A DNA stretch of 64,000 bases from JAHDCJ01 sp039028895 (GTDB lineage Bacteria > Bacteroidota > Bacteroidia > Chitinophagales > Saprospiraceae), in the NCBI GenBank assembly GCA_039028895.1, contig JBCCHF010000019.1:50789-114788 (forward strand), written 5' to 3'. This document shows, piece after piece, positions 51,864 through 62,300 of this stretch. Positions within the stretch are counted from its first letter, which is position 1. Each line of letters begins with the position of its first letter. A model generated the notes under the pieces. It was not told where the DNA came from and ran no database searches. It saw only the letters and a program-made list of their open reading frames with translations. Both the position numbers and the translations under genes were made by a program.

Positions 51864-54088
51864 TCGACTTTCATGAATTTTTTAGTGATAAATCCATTCT
51901 CTGCGAAGAATGAAATGAAATAAACGCCCGAAGGTAAATAACTGATATCCAAAGAGTAATCTGCATCTAATTCAACGGAATGAATAACCTGCCCTAAAGC
52001 ATTTAGGACTTTGGTTTTGACAGATTCCGTGAGATCATTCTGGAAGTCAAGCCTTATTTGCCCTCTGGTGGGGTTAGGGTAGAGGCTGATGAAATTTTCC
52101 GGTAAGGAAACATTATTAATTGAGACGGTATTGATCTCTGATTGGGAGAAAATAGAAATGCCACCTCGTCTGTTACCAATTACAATTTCTACCATTCCAT
52201 CATCGTTAATATCGGCCATGTCTATGCGAATTCGTTCTCCTACGAAAAGGTCAGCATGGTTACTGTCTGCTTCGATGAATGAGCCGGTAAATAAGTTGCT
52301 TTCTACGTTAGTATACCTTTTGAGATTCCCCGGTTCACCACCTGTAAAGATCTGGTATTCACCACCAATTTCCATGACAATGGGTTGACTATAACCCGTC
52401 GAAAATCCAGGTTCCCTGGTATCAATTTCTCCGAAAAACGAGTTAAACAAGGTAAATACAGGTACTTCCTGGGTGCCCGTATTTTGGTAATAATTGACGT
52501 TTCCATTAAATTCTCCAATGACTAGGTCGATAAGGTTGTCACGGTTCATATCTTCGAAAACCGGTGTGCTGAACTGTCCGACATCAATGCCCTGGAAATT
52601 GGCTACAAATGAAGAAAAAACAGCTACACCGTCACCAATATCCTGATTTTCGAAGTAAAACAATTTGCCCATTTCTTCTCCTAGCAGCATATCTTCGTCG
52701 TCATCATTGTCAATGTCAGCAAAAGCAGGGTGGAGGCTTCTCAGGCCGAGTCCCATCAATCCGGCATAGTTTTCATCAGCCAATTCATATTTTGGGTCGG
52801 AAAGGGTACCAACATTTTCGAAGAGAAACAGTCGGGCGTCAAATACACCACCCGGATTGAAATAACCTCCAGAACCAACCACAATGTCAAGAAGGCCGTC
52901 AGAATTATGGTCAAAAAATACGGGATTGGCTTCTGAGCCAAAATCTATCATTTCGTCTACAAGAAAGGTATTTGTTACAAAATCAAATGAAGGTTGATTA
53001 TTAGCACCTTCGTTTTTGTAAAACCAGCTGCAGAAATAATTTTCGGAAATATTCTGTGCATTTGGAGCTGCTATCAGATCTTTCAGTCCATCATTATCTA
53101 CGTCAAGGTAAAATGCTCCGGGAAAGGTATTGACATCAACCGGAATGTTTTCAGATGGAAAAGTGGGATCTTGTTGGATGAGGAAGGAGGTGTCAGCATT
53201 GCCTCCATTGATGGCCATATTGAGATGCGGAAAGGTAATGTCGCCGAGTATCAAATCTTTATCGTTGTCAGCATCCATATCCAGTGTCAAAACTGTAGAT
53301 CCAACATGAACCCCGCCCGATTTGCCGATAAACTCTGCCCTGTTGATGCAACTATCCATCATAGGGCTTAGGTCAATGCTATTCGTAAGCCCTGATTCGT
53401 AAAAGCGCCCCCAGCATTCATCAACCAAATCAAAGAGTAAAGTGTCGCAACCGAACCCCAGGTCCATAGACTGGTTCTCGTAATATTCAATGTAGCCACC
53501 TCCCGGGTTAAATGTCAGGACGTCTAAATCACCATCATTATCAAGGTCATCCAATGCTGGAATATCTTCGCCAGTTACTACAATATTAGTGTTCAATCCG
53601 GTGAATGGATGGAGGTAGTACAAATTGTCAAAAGCGTTCGCCGGGAAAGTGAGCATTTCATAGCTAATCTCGTTATCAGCATTATACGATCCTTTCCATA
53701 CCTGGACGCCAAAGACGCCAGGAATAGTCGAAAAAGCAAAAAGGTCACCGATATTATCACAATTATAATCACGGATCAGCGCCCATTCCTTAACCCTCGG
53801 AAAGTTATTGGCATATTCAGGAGCGTATTGATAATGGTTTTCCGCATTTGGGCCATTATTGAGAAAGGTGAGTACAACATTACCTTTTCGATCAAACAAA
53901 AACAGGTCCTGAAGCCCGTCATTATTGAGGTCTACTTCAGAAAATTGTGGGTTGTTCAATCCTCCTGATAGTGCATAATTTAGTCGGTCTCCGTTGTGGC
54001 GAAACTCGATATCGGTCAGGCTATAATTCTGGCTCAAGCACAAACAAGGCATTAATCCAACAAAAAACAAAAGGAAAAATCTATACAT
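51860..54088 (-). CDS. Secreted FG-GAP repeat protein, T9SS type A, copy 1 of a tandem pair
   Basis: 742-residue paralogue of the next gene, aligned over its length: signal MYRFFLLFFVGLMPCLCLS, LSGGLNNPQFSEVDLNNDGLQDLFLFDRKGN (in parts: GGLNNPQFSEVDLNNDG, QDLFLFDRKGN), GFGCDTLLFDLVDECWGRF with the same two cysteines, GSTVLTLDMDADNDKDLILG, DVDNDGLKD, DHNSDGLLD, DIDNDDDED and DMNRDNLID. The sorting domain is ISLYPNPTRGQIRLDFQN...SGVYFISFFAENGFIT. First gene of a two-gene unit; the ATG of the second overlaps its stop. Probably surface-exposed, function unknown. Confidence 0.88.
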   Translation of the reverse strand: MYRFFLLFFVGLMPCLCLSQNYSLTDIEFRHNGDRLNYALSGGLNNPQFSEVDLNNDGLQDLFLFDRKGNVVLTFLNNGPNAENHYQYAPEYANNFPRVKEWALIRDYNCDNIGDLFAFSTIPGVFGVQVWKGSYNADNEISYEMLTFPANAFDNLYYLHPFTGLNTNIVVTGEDIPALDDLDNDGDLDVLTFNPGGGYIEYYENQSMDLGFGCDTLLFDLVDECWGRFYESGLTNSIDLSPMMDSCINRAEFIGKSGGVHVGSTVLTLDMDADNDKDLILGDITFPHLNMAINGGNADTSFLIQQDPTFPSENIPVDVNTFPGAFYLDVDNDGLKDLIAAPNAQNISENYFCSWFYKNEGANNQPSFDFVTNTFLVDEMIDFGSEANPVFFDHNSDGLLDIVVGSGGYFNPGGVFDARLFLFENVGTLSDPKYELADENYAGLMGLGLRSLHPAFADIDNDDDEDMLLGEEMGKLFYFENQDIGDGVAVFSSFVANFQGIDVGQFSTPVFEDMNRDNLIDLVIGEFNGNVNYYQNTGTQEVPVFTLFNSFFGEIDTREPGFSTGYSQPIVMEIGGEYQIFTGGEPGNLKRYTNVESNLFTGSFIEADSNHADLFVGERIRIDMADINDDGMVEIVIGNRRGGISIFSQSEINTVSINNVSLPENFISLYPNPTRGQIRLDFQNDLTESVKTKVLNALGQVIHSVELDADYSLDISYLPSGVYFISFFAENGFITKKFMKVE

Positions 54089-54186
54089 GGACTCTAGTTT
54101 AATTCAAAACGTGTATTGCAGTAAAAGGGTTGTTTGATACAAATGTTCAGATAGAAATATTATGTTTATAAGCAAAATATTATACC

Positions 54187-56271
54187 ATGATGCCTAAGAT
54201 CCCCGGTTTTATTCTACTCTTTTTAGTTTTTACGCTTTCAGTTTTTGCCCAATCCGATAGTATTTCTGTAACAAATGATACGTTGACAACGACGTCTGAC
54301 AGTATCGAATTCCAGAAACCACCGACTGAGGTAAAAGAGATAAAACTGAACAGGTTTACGGTTGTGTCTGACGGGGAGGAACTTGCCTTTGATTCGGCCG
54401 ATGCTGAAGGCATGGCAAATATAACGATAAACGGTGAAACCTTTCCTGTTGAGTTTACTGATGGAATAGCAACTTTGCCTTATGAAGTTGGACAATCAAA
54501 ACTCGCTTTATTTAAATGGGGTGATGGTGTTGATAGTGGTTATAAGTTGATGCATTTTTCGAAACGAAATGATGGTAATTTCAGGAATCGACATTTGCCA
54601 CTTTGGTTATCTCTTTTACCGCCTCTTCTCGCGATTTTCCTGGCTCTGGTGTTTAGAGAAGTTGTGGTTTCGCTGTTCACCGGTATCCTTGCCGGAGCGT
54701 TTATCGCTAATGGTCTTCAGTTCGACCCAATAGCAATTCTTAGATCAATTTGGAGAACCATTGATCATTATATCATTAATGCATTGAATGACAGCGGCCA
54801 CCTGGCCATTATTGTCTTTTCGCTCATGATTGGTGGTATGGTGGCTATCATTTCAAGAAATGGTGGTATGGCAGGTGTGGTGCAGAAACTTTCGAAATAT
54901 GCAACTACACCAAAGAGTGCTCAATTTATTACCTGGTTGTTAGGCGTTGCTATCTTTTTCGATGATTATGCCAACACCCTCATTGTAGGGAATACCATGC
55001 GTTCTACTTCTGACAGTTTTAAAATTTCAAGAGAGAAACTGGCTTATATTGTAGATAGTACTGCTGCTCCGATTGCCGCTTTAGCTTTTGTTACGACCTG
55101 GATTGGTTTTGAGCTTGGTCAAATAGAAGTTGGACTTGCGGGCATTAAAGACCTTGAAAATCCACCGAACGCTTATGCGGTATTTCTTAGTTCACTGAAA
55201 TATTCATTTTATCCTATCCTTACCTTAATATTTATCCTCTTCCTCATTTTCAAGAACAGAGATTATGGTGCAATGTTGAAAGCAGAGACCAGGGCCAGGG
55301 TGCAGGGAATCGTCGCTCCAAAACAGGGAGAGATAACCGAAGAAGGTGATATGGAAGATCTGAAACCTGTTGAGGGTGCTCCTCTGAAATGGTATAACGC
55401 TGCACTTCCAGTTTTCCTGGTCATTTTCGTGACGCTTTTCGGGCTTGTAGAAACCGGGATGGCTGCTTGTTATGATGCCATTCTGGAAACCAGGAATATT
55501 GGAAACTACACCTGGGGCAATACATGGTCTAACCTGGATGCCTTATCTGGAGGTAACCAATCTGGGCTTGGTGTGCTCATCGGTAATGCGGATTCATATA
55601 CAGCATTGATTTGGGCTTCCTTTACAGGAATGGCTGTGGCAGCTGTTATGACAGTTGCAGGAGGGATAATGAAACTTACCGATACCATGAATACCATGAT
55701 CGCCGGATTTAAAGCCATGCTGCCAGCGGTTGTTATCCTTGTTTTGGCGTGGTCACTTGCCGGTGTTACCCAGGAACTATTTACCGCTGATTATTTAACT
55801 AGCTTATTGCTTGGTTCATTACAGCCAACGCTGATCCCTGTAGTTGTCTTTATTTTGGCTGCATTAATTTCATTTTCAACTGGATCAAGTTGGAGTACAA
55901 TGGCTATTCTTTACCCGATTGCTATACCATTGACCTGGTCTATTTGTACTGAGGCAGGTATTGCGCTGGACCAACAATGGGAGATCATGTATAATGTTAT
56001 TGCAACAGTGCTTGCGGCTTCCGTTCTTGGTGACCATTGTTCTCCAATTTCCGATACGACAATTTTGAGTTCCTTAGCTACCGATTGTAATCATATTGAG
56101 CACGTCAGAACCCAATTACCATATGCGCTTACGGTTGGTGTAGTGAGTATTATCCTTGGTTATTTATCCACAGCTATCCAAATTCCTATTATCATTCATT
56201 TCACATTAGGATTGGGCGTACTTTTTGCCATTGTACATTTTGTTGGTAAGCCTGTGCCGGAGTCTGATTAA
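54187..56271 (+). CDS. Na+/H+ antiporter NhaC family protein with an N-terminal extracytoplasmic domain
   Basis: 694-residue inner-membrane protein. Residues 1-22 (KIPGFILLFLVFTLSVFAQ) form a signal-like segment and residues about 23-130 a soluble domain (VSDGEELAFDSADAEGMANI...FKWGDGVDSGYKLM) absent from shorter NhaC proteins. Then PLWLSLLPPLLAIFLALVFREVVV opens a polytopic transporter with the family motifs FFDDYANTLIVGNTMR, STAAPIAALAFVTTWIG, ISFSTGSSWSTMAILYPIAIPL and ASVLGDHCSPISDTTILSSLA. These acidic and Ser/Thr-rich half-helix motifs are typical of the NhaC/ion-transporter superfamily. Transported ions are predicted by family; malate-lactate or amino-acid exchange are alternatives within the superfamily. 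Followed by a strong terminator. Confidence 0.9.
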   Translation: MMPKIPGFILLFLVFTLSVFAQSDSISVTNDTLTTTSDSIEFQKPPTEVKEIKLNRFTVVSDGEELAFDSADAEGMANITINGETFPVEFTDGIATLPYEVGQSKLALFKWGDGVDSGYKLMHFSKRNDGNFRNRHLPLWLSLLPPLLAIFLALVFREVVVSLFTGILAGAFIANGLQFDPIAILRSIWRTIDHYIINALNDSGHLAIIVFSLMIGGMVAIISRNGGMAGVVQKLSKYATTPKSAQFITWLLGVAIFFDDYANTLIVGNTMRSTSDSFKISREKLAYIVDSTAAPIAALAFVTTWIGFELGQIEVGLAGIKDLENPPNAYAVFLSSLKYSFYPILTLIFILFLIFKNRDYGAMLKAETRARVQGIVAPKQGEITEEGDMEDLKPVEGAPLKWYNAALPVFLVIFVTLFGLVETGMAACYDAILETRNIGNYTWGNTWSNLDALSGGNQSGLGVLIGNADSYTALIWASFTGMAVAAVMTVAGGIMKLTDTMNTMIAGFKAMLPAVVILVLAWSLAGVTQELFTADYLTSLLLGSLQPTLIPVVVFILAALISFSTGSSWSTMAILYPIAIPLTWSICTEAGIALDQQWEIMYNVIATVLAASVLGDHCSPISDTTILSSLATDCNHIEHVRTQLPYALTVGVVSIILGYLSTAIQIPIIIHFTLGLGVLFAIVHFVGKPVPESD

Positions 56272-56296
56272 CAAAGGTTTAAAGTGATGTAAAAAA

Positions 56297-56335
56297 GAAA
56301 AGGGATTAAGCTGAAAACACAGCTTAATCCCTTTT
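56297..56335. terminator. Bidirectional hairpin terminator
   Basis: AAAAGGGATTAAGCT pairs with AGCTTAATCCCTTTT around loop GAAAACAC, with A-run on one side and T-run on the other. It lies between the convergent NhaC gene (56271) and the giant HYR gene (56354). Confidence 0.9.
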
Positions 56336-56353
56336 TAAATTTATAATCTAATT

Positions 56354-59300
56354 CTAGTACGGAGTGTGTCCATTCCTGCCGTAAGAGAAGAATAAGATAT
56401 TTACATCATTTAAATCAACGTTGCCATCTCCATTCGGATCCCATGGAGCATAAACATTGATCGATAGATAATTAAAAAACAACAAGTTAGCATCGTTGGC
56501 ATCAATTTGAATATCCAGTGATTGAACATTACCTGGAACCATACCAAAAGACATGCCGTTTACGGATGGCATAGCTAACATTGGATCATCGTTAAGCAGC
56601 GGATTGTCGAATGCTTGACTCATGCTTGTTGTGAAATCATGACAGAGTTGCCCACCATTAACTGGTACTTGAAGTGGTATTGGTGTACTAATCGGTAAAT
56701 GGTTGAAATGCATCAATTCAACAAAGAACAATGCTCCCGGATCAAGTGATACTTGTGGTAATTGTCCATTTACCCTTGAGATTGAACCATCACTATGTAA
56801 TACGACAGCCTCCTGGTAAAGGATTATGGAAGGATCTACACCATCTCTGATATTCATAAGCAGCCAATCAGACATATCCAATGGCATAAGAGGTAATGAC
56901 GGGAATGCCTCTGGACCATTATAGTTCCACGGTGCAACATTATATGGATGCTGTAACGGGATTAGGTCCAGGTCTCTAAGCGTTGTCCTCATTGGAGGAG
57001 CAGGAGCAAATACGAGTGGATCAAACATGCCGCCCAAGTATGCTGTGAGACATAGTTGGACAGTTTGTACTTCACCCTGATCAACAAAAATTGTCGCTGT
57101 CTCAGAACAACCATTGTCATCCGTAACAGTTACGACATAAGATTGTAGACCTGCCAATCCACCAATATCTTCAGTAGTATCGCCATTAGACCAATTGAAC
57201 TGGTACGGAGGAGCACCACCGGAAATTGTAAGGTCAATGGATCCATCTAAAATACCAGGGCCAGTTTCATTGATTGCAGTAGATGAAATGACAATTGGAT
57301 TTCCATTTTCAACAGTTACTGTAGCTGAGCATGTGGAGGTATTACCGTTGGAATCTGTAACCGTTAATACCACGGTATTGTCTCCAATATCAACACAGCC
57401 GAAACTGCTAACATCGATACTTATTGAACCAATTGCACAATTATCACCTGACCCATCATCAACCTGTGAAGCTGTGATTGTCGCATTACCATTTTGGTCA
57501 AGCTGTACAGTAATGTCCTGGCAATTTGCATTAGGACCAACATTGTCTTCGACAATGATCTCAGCAGAGCAGTTGTCACTATTACCGCTATTATCCACTA
57601 CTGTAAGTACAACAAAGTTTTGACCAACGTTTCCGCAATCAAATGTCGTTTTATCTAACATCATATTGCCAATACCACATTCATCGGAAGAACTACTTCC
57701 AACATCTGCTGTCGAAATAGTTACGCTTCCACTGGCATCAAGTTGTACTGTAAGATCATCGCATTCGGCGACAGGAGGTGTAACATCAAATACGTTTACG
57801 GTTGCCGAACAAGATGAAGAATTGCCATTGCCATCTTTAACTGTTAGGATAACAGTGTTACTGCCAACGTCACTACACCCGAAGTTGACTTGATCCAGTG
57901 ATATATCTGATAATCCACATGCATCACTAGAGCCGTTATCGACATCATTTTCAGAAATGGTAACTGTCCCGGCTGGTGACAAGTTAATATTCACATCCTG
58001 ACATTGTGCATCGGGAGCAACGTTATCCTCTACAGTTACTGTAGCAGTGCATGTTTCCGTATTGCCATTATTATCATCAACGGTTAAGGTCACTGTATTA
58101 TCACCAATAGCATTACAGTCAAAACTATTTACATCAATCGATAGAGAAAAGTTAGCACAAACATCCGTTGAGCCACTACCAATATCGGCTGCAGTAATTG
58201 ACCCATTGCCTGAAGCATCAAGTTGAACCGTAATATCGGTGCAAACGGCAACAGGTGGTGTAACATCTTCAACAGTTACATTGGCTAAACAGGAGCCTAC
58301 ATTACCATTTACATCAGTTACAGTAAGGACAACAGGTACCGGACTGCCAACATCTGAACAGATAAATGCATTAGGACTAACACTGGACTGACCAATTCCA
58401 CAGGCGTCTGTTGCACTCAATTCAACCTGATCTGCTGTGATTGAAGCATTGCCTGAATTATCCAACTGGATGGTGATATTCTGGCAAACTGCTACCGGAT
58501 CAACATTATCTTCAACGGTGACGGTGGAAGTACAGGAAGACTGATTAATATTTAAATCATACACTACAAGTACAAGGGTATTTGGACCAACATCATCACA
58601 ATCAAAATTCCTTGGGATTTCTTCAAAAGGTCTTAGACCACAGGCATCCGAGGAACCATTATCCAATTGGGCGTCAAAAATCGTAGCATTCCCCGAAGCA
58701 TCCAGTTGTACAGTAATATCCTGGCAAATGGCTATTGGAGCGATATTATCCTCAACAGTAACATTAGCGGTACATGTAGAGGTATTATTGTCATTATCCA
58801 CTACGGTAAGGGTAACTGTATTACTGCCTACATCGCTACAGCCAAATGTAGTTTGGTTAATTGAAACTGAGGCAACACCACAGTTATCACTTGATCCGTT
58901 GTCCACATCCTGAGCAGTAGTGGAACCATTTCCATTTGCGTCTAATTGAACCGTAACGTCCTGGCAAGTTGCCACAGGAGGTTCACTATCGTTCACAGTA
59001 ACCGTAAAGGAACACTGTGCGGTATTTCCTGCGGCATCAGTTACTGTGTATGTTTCAGTAGTTGTACCAACCGGAAAAGTTGCTCCTGACCCTAATCCAC
59101 CGGTTAGTGCTGTAGTAGCACCCGGACAATTGTCAGTTCCCTGTGGAGGTGTGTAATTTACAACCGCGGCACAACTTCCTGGATCATTGTCGACGGTAAT
59201 GTCGCCACTTACGCCTCCAAGGCTGTTGTTAATCAGACTGGCATCATCAAACATGACAGCCCCTCCAGCGCTACATTGCATGATGACTATAAATCGAACG

Positions 59301-62300
59301 GTTGCAGCACCAGCTGGTGCGGTGTCATTTAATGAAATCTGTGTCCAAGTGTTTTGAGGCAGGGTATTGTCAATTCGTGTTGATTCAACTACTGAAATCA
59401 ATCCGCCTCCACTGTCAAAGTAGTCAAGTTGTATAAAACCTTCACAACCTGGCAACATAGGATCAAAACTGGCATTTTCGATATAAACAGATGCCGTAAG
59501 ATTATCTCCCGAGCTTACTGGAAGGTCTTGGAATGTGCCGGAATTTCCACCAAACATTTTAAGATAGAAATTACCGTCCTGCCCTGGAGGAATGATATTG
59601 CCATCTATACCAAACACAGCTCCGAATGAATTCCAGCCTGAGCCATTAAATGGTTGATTGAATGCGTTTCCGGTTTCGAAACTTGGGTTGACAAGTATAT
59701 TTGAAGGGCCTGATGGTCCACAGGAAATAACAGGGGCTTCGGTATCATTTACGGTAACGTTAAATGAACAGTTAGCCGTATTGCCAGATGCATCAGTGAT
59801 TGTAAAAGCATTGGTAGTTGTACCAACCGGATGCGCAAGTCCATTTGGTAAGCCAGAAGTCTGGGCTACAGTAAATCCGGGACAGTTATCGTTAATGTTG
59901 GTTAAAGAATAAGTAATTACCGCAGAGCAATTGCCTGGATCGTTATTGACTGTAATATCAGCAGGACAATTGATCGTTGGATCTTCGGTATCATTAACAG
60001 TAACCGCAAATGAACATTGAGCAGTATTTCCAGCCGCATCAGTTACTGTGTATGTTTCAGTAGTTGTACCAACCGGGAAAGTAGCTCCTGATCCAAGTCC
60101 ACCAGACAAAGCAGTGGTAGCGCCAGGGCAATTATCCACTCCTTGTGGAGGTGTGTAACTAACAACAGCACCACATGTTCCTGGGGCATTATCGACTGTA
60201 ATATCGCCGCCACTGCCGCCAAGACTGTTATTTATCAGACTGGCATCATCAAACATGACAGCCCCTCCAGCGCTACATTGCATGATAACTATAAATCGAA
60301 CGGTTGCAGCACCAGCTGGTGCGGTGTCATTTAATGAAATCTGTGTCCAAGTGTTTTGAGGCAGGGTATTGTCAATTCGTATTGATTCAACTACTGAAAT
60401 CAATCCACCTCCACTGTCAAAGTAGTCAAGTTGTACAAAACCTTCACAACCTGGTAGCATAGGATCAAAGCTGGCATTCTCGATATAAACGGATGCAGTA
60501 AGGTTATCCCCTGGATTAACCGGGTGGTCTTGGAATGTACCAGAATTACCACCAAACATTTTAAGATAGAAATTCCCGTCTTGCCCTGGAGGAATAATAT
60601 TGCCATCAATACCAAATACTGCCCCGAATGAAGTCCAGCCTGAGCCACTAAATGGTATATTGAAGGCGTTTCCAGTTTCGAAGCTTGGATTAACGAGTAT
60701 GTTTGATGGCCCAATTGAACCACATGAGATAACCGGATCTTCGATATCATTTACGGTAACGTTAAATGAACAGTTAGCCGTATTGCCCGTTGCATCTGTG
60801 ATAGTAAAAGCGTTAGTGGTTGTTCCAACTGGGAACGCAACTCCATTTGGCAAGCCGGATGTCTGTGCCACAGTAAATCCGGGACAGTTATCACCAATAC
60901 CGGTAATGGAATAAGTAACAACAGCCGAGCAATTACCTGGATCGTTATTGACAGTAATATCTGCAGGGCAGCTGATCGTTGGATCCTCAGTATCATTAAC
61001 CGTAACATCAAAGCTGCAGCTCGTGGAGTTGCCAGCATTATCTGTAGCTGTGCAGGTTACTGTTGTTGTCCCCACATTGAAAGTACTGCCTGATGGCGGA
61101 GTGCAGGAAACAGAAATTGGGTTAACACAATTATCAGTTGCCAGGATTGTTGGGAAATCAACCACCGCTGAGCAAGCACCTAGATCATTGTCAACAACAA
61201 TATTATCAGGACAGGAATCGGGAATATTGTAGCAGACTTCGAGATCGGTAAAAAAGAAGTCAGATGGCTGATTGAAACCGGCGTTAATGTTTTGAAAATC
61301 GAATCCGGTAATTACCATATCACCCATAAATGGGTTGATTAATGGGGAAGGCCCAGTTGAAAAGCTGGCTCCTGTTTCAATACTTGTTATTGTTGCGGAA
61401 ATAGCATTACCTTCCAGGACGGTTATTGAGACCATGAGCCCTTCATCTGTAAAAGGGATAGTCGTAAGATTGTTGCCATTTAAATCATTATAGGAATAAA
61501 AGGTACTACCAGTAATAAATCTGAATACCCATAATGCCGTATTGGTAGAATTGGTAAGTATTAAATTGACTGAACTACCAATTACAAATCCATTATCCCA
61601 TTTAAAGTCAAAAGAAGAGCCGGGAGTCAGTGGTTGGGCAAACGGTCGTCTTGCAGTTGCAGAACCAACCATACTGGGGTTTGAGTATATTCCAAATGCA
61701 GTTCCGATGTCTGAATCACCATTAGAATCTCCGTCTCCGTTATCCGCTGAAGATCCAATGAATGCTCCTGCAGAACCATCATTTATGCTAGGAAACAAGG
61801 TCCACGGCCCAAAGCCACTACCGCCATTATCACCGGTTTGCCAACCATCAACTGCATAGGCAGGGTCATTGGCATTGTCAAAGCCACATTCGAGATAAGA
61901 TAGTTCAGGATCAGTATTATCCACTACAGTTATTGTAGCTGAACAATTGTCAGTCTCACCATCGGCCGTAACAGTTAGCACCACATTAGTTACACCAAGC
62001 GGATAAGGAGCACCTACATCCACTGAAAAACTAAGTGGATCACCATCTGCATCGGAGGAGCCTCCATCGAAATCTGCTGCCATAGTTGTAATGTCCTGAC
62101 AATTTACGTCAGCATTAACAGTTACATTTTGGCAAATTGCAACTGGAGGAGAGCCACAAGAACCTGCATTATTAATGCTTAAGCCAAATGCGCCTTCTGC
62201 ATTCCCTGAACCATGAACCAACACATAATAAGTTGTGCCAAGTGTAGTACAGAATTCCACTTCGCTCTGAAGGGAACCACAGCCGCTATTATCATCTCCT

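Noticed and set aside
57330..60988. Regular repeats considered as a CRISPR or satellite array
   Set aside because: Periods of about 240 and 1002 bp keep the reading frame and code for recognisable protein modules; there are no short identical repeats with unique spacers and no cas genes.
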